64,000 nt of DNA. It comes from Actinomadura sp. J1-007. Lineage in GTDB: Bacteria; Actinomycetota; Actinomycetes; Streptosporangiales; Streptosporangiaceae. The translations under genes were made by a program, and so were the position numbers. The notes under the pieces are model-generated. The model had not been told where the DNA came from, did not search any database, and worked only from the letters and a program-made list of their open reading frames with translations. The stretch is taken from NCBI RefSeq assembly GCF_009793335.1, contig NZ_WING01000001.1, forward strand, positions 6,200,001 to 6,264,000. The letters are read 5' to 3'. Of this stretch, positions 57,697-64,000 are shown in pieces; within the stretch, counting starts at the first letter, position 1; every line of letters begins with the position of its first letter.

Positions 57697-57782
57697 TCGC
57701 GTCCGGGCGCCGCCCCGGAACCGCCCACGCGCGGCGGCTCGCGCGCCGCCGCCCTCCGGCCCGGCGGCGCCCGGACGCGATC
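57695..57782 (+). other. Large stem-loop after the tail-terminator gene
   Basis: A perfect 20-bp inverted repeat, GATCGCGTCCGGGCGCCGCC (57695-57714) with its complement at 57763-57782, spans a 48-base loop that folds again (GCGGCGGC/GCCGCCGC). The left arm begins inside the stop codon. It may terminate, attenuate or shield the transcript ahead of the tail-tube gene. Confidence 0.75.
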
Positions 57783-57797
57783 CACCCGTACCAACGG

Positions 57798-57820
57798 CGC
57801 CGGGGGACAGGCCCCCGGCG
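57798..57820 (+). terminator. Second hairpin upstream of the tail-tube gene
   Basis: CGCCGGGGG (57798-57806) pairs perfectly with CCCCCGGCG (57812-57820) around a 5-base loop, 53 bp before the tube gene start. Together with the preceding stem-loop it suggests separate control of tube expression. Confidence 0.65.
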
Positions 57821-57873
57821 TTCCGCGCCGCAGCACGCCCCGTTCTGCGGACCTCCAGATGACAGGAGTCGTC

Positions 57874-58431
57874 ATGCCCGGAATCTCCCCGTCCGACATC
57901 CGCGTCGCCGGTACCGGCAGCGTCCTCGTGGCGCCGAAGAACACCGACGTCCCCGACGTCGGCACCGCGTTCGCCACCCCGTGGAAGGACCTCGGCCTCA
58001 CCACCAACGAGGGCGTCAAGGTCTCCAAGAAGGACAAGCTCGACCCCGTGGACTCGTGGCAGTACGCGGCCTCGATCCGCATGATGCAGAGCGACCGCGA
58101 CCTGACCGTGAAGCTCACGCTCATCCAGGTCAACCTGGACACCCTGCCGTTCTTCTTCCACGGCGACCCGACCGCGCTGCCCGCCCCCGGCGCCGGCGCG
58201 TCCACCCGCCTGGACCTGCCCCCGACCTCGACGCCGCCGGAGTTCTCGCTGGCCGTCGAGTTCAAGGACGGCGCGACGACGACCCGGCTGCACCTGCCGC
58301 GCGCCGTCGTGACCGAGAACGACGAGATCGCCCTCGCCCGCAACGGCGCCGTGAAGTTCGGCGTCACCATCGCGGCGCTCGCCTCGGACGCCGTCCCGGC
58401 CAAGCCGCTGGCGAGCTGGCTGACCAAGTAA
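57874..58431 (+). CDS. Phage major tail tube protein
   Basis: A 185-residue protein of the tail-tube type (IRVAGTGSVLVAPKNTDVPDVGTAF, WKDLGLTTNEGVKVSKKDKLDPVDSW, LTVKLTLIQVNLDTLPFFFHG). Beta-rich tube proteins stack as hexamers to form the flexible siphovirus tail. The ATG at 57874 has AGGAG 5 bases upstream and is preferred to ATG 57859. Its TAA overlaps the next start as TAATG. Confidence 0.85.
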   Translation: MPGISPSDIRVAGTGSVLVAPKNTDVPDVGTAFATPWKDLGLTTNEGVKVSKKDKLDPVDSWQYAASIRMMQSDRDLTVKLTLIQVNLDTLPFFFHGDPTALPAPGAGASTRLDLPPTSTPPEFSLAVEFKDGATTTRLHLPRAVVTENDEIALARNGAVKFGVTIAALASDAVPAKPLASWLTK

Positions 58432-59103
58432 TGGCCCGTTACAACGTCAACGCGGCGCGCGCCCAGCGGCTGGAGGCGCTGGGCGAGCAGTGGGAGTTCG
58501 AGATCGACGGCGCGGCGTACCGGCTGCCGACCGAGCTCCCGCACAAGGTGGTCAAGCAGCTCGCCGACCTCGACGCGTCCGACGTCGAGGGGATGCTCGG
58601 CCTGCTGCTCGGCGCCAAGCAGTACGACAGGTTCCGCAAGCACGAGGTGAGCGTCCAGGACGTCCAGGCCCTGATCGAGGCGTACGGCCGAGACTCGGGG
58701 ATGCTCCTGGGGAAGGCTCGGCCTCGACGAGCTCGTAACCGAGCACGCCGAGGCGATCGAGGCCGACCTGCTCCGTTTCTACGGGGTCGATCTCCTCGAT
58801 TACCACAGGGAAAGGCTGTCCGCGCGGCGGGTGCGGGTGCTGCTCCAGCACCTGCCGCGCGACAGCGCGTTCCTGCGTTCGGTACACGGAGACGACGCCG
58901 CCTGGGGCCTCCAGGAGCACCTGCTGGCCCTCGCCGTCGACCACCTCGCGGTCGGCAACTGGCTCTTCACCGCCGCCCACACCGACGGCGACCCCCCGGA
59001 CCAACCGGACCCGATCCCCCGCCCCGGCGCGGACGACCCCGGCACCTCCTCCGCCCGCTCCGCGTCACCCGCCCAGATCACGGCCTTCTTCGCGTCGCTG
59101 TGA
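58431..59103 (+). CDS. Tail assembly chaperone G/GT, read with a frameshift at about 58710
   Basis: The first part, MARYNVNAARAQRLEALGEQW to SGMLLG (about 94 residues), is the G-like chaperone. The second, GLDELVTEHAEAIEADLLRFYG to ITAFFASL, is the T-like extension in the +1 frame. Siphoviruses make GT by programmed -1 slippage at this point. With one more G in the run at 58709-58712, frame 0 would stop at TAA 58736-58738 (about 102 residues) and -1 slippage would yield GT of about 224 residues. These proteins coat the tape measure during tail assembly. Confidence 0.75.
58709..58715 (+). other. Candidate slippery sequence GGGGAAG
   Basis: GGGGAAG occurs at the junction between the chaperone G and T frames. 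It resembles the GGGAAAG slip site of phage lambda. If one G has been lost from the consensus, the true site would be GGGGGAA. Confidence 0.55.
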
Positions 59104-59119
59104 CGCCCATCCGGGGCCG

Positions 59120-59719
59120 TCATTTGGCGGTGGCGTACACGGTTATCTTGTCCACGCGCATTTTAATGGACGATACGCCGGCGCCCAGGGCGGACTCGTA
59201 ATCGTACTTACCGCGCACCGTCGCATACGCCTCGAACACGTCCTTCTGCACCACGTCGGCGAGCATCTTCTTGGTTCCTTTGAGGAACGTGTTCTGTTCG
59301 TAATCCGAAAGGTAGCCGCCCTCATTCGGGGTAAGTCTGGCGTGCCCCGTTACGGCCCGGAAGGTGTCGGACCCCGTCGTCGAATCGAAGCTCATGACCT
59401 TCCCGTAGATGATGATGCGCCTGCCTTTGAAGTCGTCCGGGGACTTGCCGAGTTTGGCGAAGTCCCGGGCGCTGAGGTGCGTGTAGCGGGCCGGTTCGAA
59501 CGGGTCCGCGGGGTCTCCCCAATCTCCGTCCGAGGTCAACGAGCGGACGGTGAGGACGGCCGCGGTGATCACCACGGCGGCGAACGCCACGGCCGCGATC
59601 ACCGCGCCCCGGCGGCCGACGGTGGCGCGCACCTTCTTCTTCGGGCCCGGGGGCCGAGGTGCGGGCCCTGGTTCGGCGCCGGGCACGTCGTCATGGATTG
59701 CTTCGGACATGAGCGACAT
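59120..59719 (-). CDS. Membrane-anchored protein in antisense orientation within the tail operon (cargo/moron gene)
   Basis: A 199-residue protein: a short basic cytoplasmic N-terminus (PPGPKKKVRATVGRRG), one transmembrane helix at about 38-60 (AVIAAVAFAAVVITAAVLTV), and an extracytoplasmic domain of about 135 residues, including FAKLGKSPDDFKGRRIIIYGKV, that suggests an OB-like barrel. It lies between chaperone and tape-measure genes but on the opposite strand, and its DNA is clearly less GC-rich. That pattern fits a phage cargo gene, perhaps for immunity or surface exclusion. ATG at 59719 or 59710; no clear ribosome site. Confidence 0.7.
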   Translation of the reverse strand: MSLMSEAIHDDVPGAEPGPAPRPPGPKKKVRATVGRRGAVIAAVAFAAVVITAAVLTVRSLTSDGDWGDPADPFEPARYTHLSARDFAKLGKSPDDFKGRRIIIYGKVMSFDSTTGSDTFRAVTGHARLTPNEGGYLSDYEQNTFLKGTKKMLADVVQKDVFEAYATVRGKYDYESALGAGVSSIKMRVDKITVYATAK

Positions 59720-59794
59720 GTACGGCAGTGGGCGGGCTTCCGCACCCGATTGGCCGGTACCGGACATGTCGATGGCTGATGAAAGGTCGCATCG

Positions 59795-61735
59795 ATGGGC
59801 AATGAAAAAGAACTGACAGAACTCACCAGGAAAGTCTCGGATCTGGTCAACCAGTTGAAGAACGGTGCCAATCTGGCCCCGCTGGGTGACAAGATTGCGG
59901 CTTTGACGGATGCCCTTAAAAATCCTCCCAGTAAGTCGTCGTTCACCCCCGCCGTCTACACGGCCCTGAGTGCGACGGCATTGTCGCTTCTGGTGTCCGG
60001 CACGTCGCTCGTCAAGTCGTTCCAAAGCCTCAAGCTCTCCCGGGAGAGCTTCGTTAAAGATCTCAATAAGGAGCACATCGAGAAGGCCGATGCCGCCAGG
60101 GACGCCGTCGACAAGAAGAACAAGCGCCGTGGTGTCACGCAGGCCGTGGACGACAGCGCGAAAGGAATCAAGGGAAGCGTCGGCAAACTGGAGGACGAGC
60201 TCAAGAAGAGCATCGGCGCCAGTTCCGGCGTGGTCAAGGGGGGGCTGGGAAAGCTCGAGAACGAGCTCAAAGCCGCGTTCGCGGAGCTGAAGGCGCACAT
60301 CACCGCGGAGACGCCGAAGATCGGGAAGGCCGTCGCCGACGGGCTGGCCAAGGGGATGCAGGCCTCCAAGAGCGTGATCGAGACCGAGGCGAAGCGTCTC
60401 GGCGAAGTGATCGCGGAGGCCGTCAAGGACAAGCTCAAGGTCGAGTCGCCGTCGAAGGTGATGGCTCGGATCGGTGAGCACGTCGGGGACGGGCTGGCGA
60501 AGGGGATCAAGGAGGGGCGCGGCAAGGTCACCTCGGCGGCCAAGCAGCTCGCGTCGTCGGCGACGAAGGTCACGGGGCTGCGCGCCACCGCCACGCGGCA
60601 GGGGCGGCAGATCGGGGACGGGATCGCGTCCGGGATCCAGCAGAGCAAGGGGAAGGTCTCCTCCGCGATGCGGAGCGCGACGCAGCCGGTGAGCACCGGG
60701 GCGCGGAGCGCGGCGAACGGGCTGGCGCCGCTCAAGAAGGAGCTGACCGCGACGGCGGGGGAGGCGACCAAGAGCGGGAAGCAGCTCGGGACGACGACCA
60801 AGGGGATGAAGGGGCTCGGGCCGGCGGGCAAGCTCGCCGGCGGCGGGCTGAAGGCGGTCGGGACCGGGTTCAAGGCGGCGCTCGGGCCGGCCGGGCTGAT
60901 CATGATGCTGCTGGAGCCGTTCATCACCAAGCTCGTCGAGACGGTGGTGAAGTCCAAGACGTTCCAGAAGATCGTCTCGCAGGCGATGAAGGTCGTGTCG
61001 GGCGCGATCAAGTGGGTGACCAACGCGGCCAAGTCCGTCTTCAACTGGGTGAAGAAGAACTGGCCCCTGCTGCTGGCGATCCTGACGGGGCCGTTCGGCA
61101 TCGCGGTCGGGCTCATCATCAAGTACAAGGACAAGATCCTGAACGCGGTGAAGGGCGCGTTCAACTGGGTCAAGGGGCACTGGAAGCTGCTGCTGGCGAT
61201 CCTCACCGGGCCGTTCGGGCTCGCGGTGTACGCCATCAGCAAGAACTTCAACAAGATCGTGTCGTTCGCCAAGGGCCTGCCGGGCAAGATCGCGCGCGGG
61301 ATCGGGAACGTCGCGAGCACGCTGCGCGGCAAGGGCATGGACCTCATCCGCGGGTTCATCAACGGCATCAAGTCCATGGCCGGGTCGGTGATCTCCGCGA
61401 TCCGCGACTCGGTCACCGACAAGATCCCCGGCTTCGTCAAGAAGGCCCTCGGGATCAGCTCGCCGTCCAAGGTCATGATGGAGCTCGGCAAGAACGTGGG
61501 CGAGGGCATGGCCCTCGGCGTCGAGCACGGCGGCGGCAAGGTCGCCAAGGCGATGACCGGCCTGGTGCAGCCGCCGAAGACCGCCGCGTTCCGCCCCGCG
61601 ATGGCGGGGCAGCCCGCGCTCGCCCGCGCCGGCGCCGCGTCCTCCCTGCACGTCGAGAACTACTACGAGTCGCCGCGCGGCAGCGTCCGCACGACCGCCG
61701 AAGAGCTCATGTGGCTCGCGAAGGGCAGGGGGTGA
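59795..61735 (+). CDS. Phage tail tape measure protein
   Basis: A 646-residue helical protein. Coiled N-terminal half (KELTELTRKVSDLVNQLKNG), two copies of a SPSKVM..G..VG.G.A.G motif (about 217-242 and 553-580), and two related hydrophobic segments, NWPLLLAILTGPFGIAVGLI (about 421-440) and its copy at about 462-481. Tape measures set tail length; at about 0.15 nm per residue this predicts roughly 95 nm. The first 150 codons are less GC-rich than the rest. The stop overlaps the Dit gene. Confidence 0.92.
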   Translation: MGNEKELTELTRKVSDLVNQLKNGANLAPLGDKIAALTDALKNPPSKSSFTPAVYTALSATALSLLVSGTSLVKSFQSLKLSRESFVKDLNKEHIEKADAARDAVDKKNKRRGVTQAVDDSAKGIKGSVGKLEDELKKSIGASSGVVKGGLGKLENELKAAFAELKAHITAETPKIGKAVADGLAKGMQASKSVIETEAKRLGEVIAEAVKDKLKVESPSKVMARIGEHVGDGLAKGIKEGRGKVTSAAKQLASSATKVTGLRATATRQGRQIGDGIASGIQQSKGKVSSAMRSATQPVSTGARSAANGLAPLKKELTATAGEATKSGKQLGTTTKGMKGLGPAGKLAGGGLKAVGTGFKAALGPAGLIMMLLEPFITKLVETVVKSKTFQKIVSQAMKVVSGAIKWVTNAAKSVFNWVKKNWPLLLAILTGPFGIAVGLIIKYKDKILNAVKGAFNWVKGHWKLLLAILTGPFGLAVYAISKNFNKIVSFAKGLPGKIARGIGNVASTLRGKGMDLIRGFINGIKSMAGSVISAIRDSVTDKIPGFVKKALGISSPSKVMMELGKNVGEGMALGVEHGGGKVAKAMTGLVQPPKTAAFRPAMAGQPALARAGAASSLHVENYYESPRGSVRTTAEELMWLAKGRG

Positions 61736-62610
61736 ACGCCGTGCCGAACCTCATCACCGGACCCGGCCAGATCGAGTGGAACGGGCTGCTGCTCGGCGAC
61801 GGCACCGAGTACCTGGTGCAGTCGCTGACCGGCTGGCGCGAGCTGCCCGGCGTGGACGTCGGCACCGAGAACCGGCCCATGGTGCACGGCGCCTGGGCCG
61901 GGCGGGTGCTCGCGCAGGAGCGCATCGTCACCGCCGAGCTCACGATCGTCCCGCTGGACGGCGAGGTCGGCCGGGTGGTCGCCGAGCTGGAGGCCGCGAC
62001 CAGCCCCTCCGAGGACGCCGCCGAGGCCGAGCTGACCGTCGAGGACTACCCGGGCGAGCGGCGGTCGGTCTGGGGGCAGATCACCCGTCGGGCGATCCCG
62101 CTCGCCTCCGGGTACCGGCAGCGGATCACCGGCGTCGCGATCCAGTGGAACTGCGCCGACCCCCGGCTGTACGCGCCCGTGGACCGGGAGGTCTCCACGG
62201 GCCTGCCGTCGTCCGGCGGCGGGCTCGACTACCCGCTGTCGTACCCGCTCAGCTACGGCGCGCCGGGCGCGTCGGGGGCGGTGCCCGCCGAGAACGCGGG
62301 CAACGTCCCGACCTCGCCGCGGCTCACCGTCACCGGGAGCTGCGTGCGGCCCCAGGTCGTCAACCAGACGACCGGCAAGACGCTGGACTTCGACCTGGTG
62401 CTCGGCCCCGGCGAGCGCCTGGAGATCGACTGCCGCAACGGCACCGCCCTGCTGAACGGCACCGGCGACCGCCTCTACGCCATCACCGGCGAGTCCGTGC
62501 CCGTGGAGGACTTCGACCTCGTGCCCGGCCCCAACACCGTCGCGTTCCGCGCCGCCCAGCCCGACCCCGCCGCGACGCTCGCGGTCCGGTGGCGGGACGC
62601 CTGGCTGTGA
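61732..62610 (+). CDS. Phage distal tail (Dit-like) protein
   Basis: A 292-residue protein (PNLITGPGQIEWNGLLLGDGTEYLV, GYRQRITGVAIQWNCADPRLYA, LVPGPNTVAFRAAQPDP). Size and position directly after the tape measure fit the Dit hub that joins tube to tail tip. The GTG at 61732 overlaps the previous stop (GTGA); GTG at 61741 has better spacing from AGGGGG and may be used instead. Confidence 0.82.
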   Translation: MNAVPNLITGPGQIEWNGLLLGDGTEYLVQSLTGWRELPGVDVGTENRPMVHGAWAGRVLAQERIVTAELTIVPLDGEVGRVVAELEAATSPSEDAAEAELTVEDYPGERRSVWGQITRRAIPLASGYRQRITGVAIQWNCADPRLYAPVDREVSTGLPSSGGGLDYPLSYPLSYGAPGASGAVPAENAGNVPTSPRLTVTGSCVRPQVVNQTTGKTLDFDLVLGPGERLEIDCRNGTALLNGTGDRLYAITGESVPVEDFDLVPGPNTVAFRAAQPDPAATLAVRWRDAWL

Positions 62611-62625
62611 GAGGAGGCAACGACG

Positions 62626-63792
62626 ATGACCGCGACGTACCGGTACCTGTTCTGTGACCTGCTGACCGACCGGCCGATCACCGCGCTGGAGCTGACCGGC
62701 GTGACGTTCGAGCGGCGGATCGTGCAGGCGGGCAGCTTCAAGGCGCAGCTGCCCATCGCCAACCGGCAGGTGGCCGACCGGGTCCGCAAGGTGTTCCCGC
62801 CCGAGGACGCCGGGGTGTCGCCCGCCGGGGCCGGACGGGTCGTCTGCCACGTCTACCGCGGCGCGGAGCTGTGGGGCTCGTACATCATCTGGCAGGCGAC
62901 GCCCGCCGGGGACGAGCGCGGCAAGGTGCTGCTGGACCTCCAGGGCGCGTCCCTGGAGTCGTACCTGCACCGCAGGCAGATCTGGGAGGACCTGGCGTTC
63001 GACCAGGAGGACCAGATCGACATCGCGCACGCCCTCGTCGCCGACATGCAGTCCGAGCCGGGCGGCAACCTCGGCCTCCTGCCGGTCGGCGGCCCGTCCG
63101 GCGTCCTGCGCGACCGGTACTTCAAGGGCAGCGAGGCGGCGTCCTACGGGGACCGGCTCGCCGAGCTGGCCAACCTCGCCGACGGCTTCGAGTACTACAT
63201 CCGCACGTACGTGAGCGCGGGGCGGCGGCGGCGCGAGTTCGTCACCGGCCGGCCGCGGCTCGGCAACGGCGCGGCGGCGGCCGACATGGTGTTCGCCCGC
63301 CCCGGCAACGTCATGACCTGGTCCTACAGCAGCGACGCGGGCTCGGGCGCCACCCGGTGGCGGGCGCGCGGCGACGCGGTCAACGACGACCTGACCGCCG
63401 ACTCCGAGCCGCTGGTCAGCGGCGTCGCGCAGGCCCCCGGCTACCTGGAGGCGGGCTGGCCGTACCTGGACCGGACGGTCGACTACCAGGGCGTCAAGGA
63501 CCGCGCGACGCTCGACGGGTACGCCGCGTACCAGGCCGGGCGCAAGTCCGGGACCGTGCGGATCCCGCAGATCACGGTCCGGATCGGCGACGAGGTCCCG
63601 ATCAGCCCGAACCGGCTCGGCGACCACGCCCGCGTCACCCTCGTGGACGACTGGTGGCCGCTGGACGAGCGGGGCCGGCCGACGTTCGCGCACACCTGGC
63701 GGGTCGTCGGCTTCGAGGTCACGCCCCCGGCGCGCGGCGCGGAGGAGCGCGCCACCCTCATCTTCGAGGAAGAGGCCGAAGAGGAAGCCTGA
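62626..63792 (+). CDS. Tail tip/hub protein, ReqiPepy6 Gp37-like
   Basis: A 388-residue protein. RYLFCDLLTDRPITALELTGVTFERRIVQAGSF resembles the Gp37-like family of actinophage ReqiPepy6, with HRRQIWEDLAFDQEDQIDIAHALV and a C-terminal WRVVGFEV. It should form the tail-tip baseplate hub downstream of Dit. The ATG follows GAGGAGG by 6 bases. The protein ends in a Glu-rich tail. Confidence 0.82.
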   Translation: MTATYRYLFCDLLTDRPITALELTGVTFERRIVQAGSFKAQLPIANRQVADRVRKVFPPEDAGVSPAGAGRVVCHVYRGAELWGSYIIWQATPAGDERGKVLLDLQGASLESYLHRRQIWEDLAFDQEDQIDIAHALVADMQSEPGGNLGLLPVGGPSGVLRDRYFKGSEAASYGDRLAELANLADGFEYYIRTYVSAGRRRREFVTGRPRLGNGAAAADMVFARPGNVMTWSYSSDAGSGATRWRARGDAVNDDLTADSEPLVSGVAQAPGYLEAGWPYLDRTVDYQGVKDRATLDGYAAYQAGRKSGTVRIPQITVRIGDEVPISPNRLGDHARVTLVDDWWPLDERGRPTFAHTWRVVGFEVTPPARGAEERATLIFEEEAEEEA

Positions 63793-63868
63793 CGCCCCCG
63801 CCCCGCCGCACAGCGTCCCCCGCAGAGCGGCGACCCCCCTTCACAGCAGCGACACTAAGGAGCGCAGC

Positions 63869-64000
63869 GTGACCATTCGCGTGCTCGGACTCAAGTCCGA
63901 CTACACCTCGGCCGAGTCGCACCGGCTCGGCCTGTCCACGTTCATGGCGCCCGCCGGGGCGCGGTTCGACCGGCGGTCGGGCATCGTGCCCGACGACGGT
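63869..64000 (+). CDS. Start of a further tail gene (cut by the window end)
   Basis: Forty-four codons are visible (VTIRVLGLKSDYTSAESHRL...). GTG at 63869 is preceded by AAGGAG. Position after the hub gene suggests a tail tip, fibre or receptor-binding protein. Too short to assign. Confidence 0.6.
   Translation, partial: MTIRVLGLKSDYTSAESHRLGLSTFMAPAGARFDRRSGIVPDDG

Noticed and set aside
53898..64000. Complete prophage
   Set aside because: No integrase, terminase, portal or capsid gene is visible; only tail genes and regulators are seen, though the window ends before the module does.

Overview
The window is very GC-rich actinobacterial chromosome. FasR, DUF3145, DUF3052, DUF1918, WhiB, PAC2 and NarL-type kinase pairs, together with abundant GTG/TTG starts and GTGA overlaps, fit a filamentous actinomycete. 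An Actinomadura/Thermomonosporaceae-like host is my guess; no rRNA or species marker is present. I see no tRNA, rRNA, CRISPR array or intact insertion sequence.

Layout. 1-12 kb: ThrE-type exporter (cut by the window edge), a RecQ helicase with a phosphoribosyltransferase-like tail behind two DnaA-box repeats, a PfkB kinase, a Pat-like acetyltransferase, a phosphodiesterase, and a TetR/MFS pair with matching palindromic operators. 12-18.3 kb: sseA, then a four-gene minus-strand operon of cytoplasmic S8 protease, sigma factor, small beta-rich protein and TPR-CHAT (caspase-like) protein. 18.4-26 kb: lnt, DUF3145 and the fasR-fabD-fabH-acpP-fabF cluster. 26-32 kb: two paralogous secreted alpha/beta-hydrolases around an acyltransferase, then a two-component system. 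32-40 kb: PHP protein, deaminase-SUKH protein, epoxide hydrolase, WYL regulator, VOC protein and aceE. 40-44 kb: small conserved genes and a K+ channel.

44-52.4 kb is a carbon-fixation neighbourhood: phosphoribulokinase, a two-component system, a saccharopine-dehydrogenase-like gene, cbbR diverging from red-type RuBisCO cbbL-cbbS, and the activase cbbX. It implies Calvin-cycle capacity in this actinomycete.

53.9-64 kb is a siphovirus-type tail island. A regulatory block (XRE, small protein, XRE, WhiB, zinc-ribbon, excisionase-like) is followed by a beta-sandwich/tail-terminator fusion, tail tube, frameshifted tail chaperone, an antisense membrane-protein cargo gene, a short tape measure, Dit, a Gp37-like hub and the start of another tail gene. 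No terminase, portal or capsid gene lies where head genes would normally be, so a headless tail-like particle (tailocin-like) or a remnant is plausible.

Two global points. At least ten genes are broken by what looks like the same event, one missing base in a short G/C run; every such gene length is 2 modulo 3. I treat these as probable consensus errors, not pseudogenes. Many intergenic spacers are degenerate GC-rich minisatellites that create long false reading frames.
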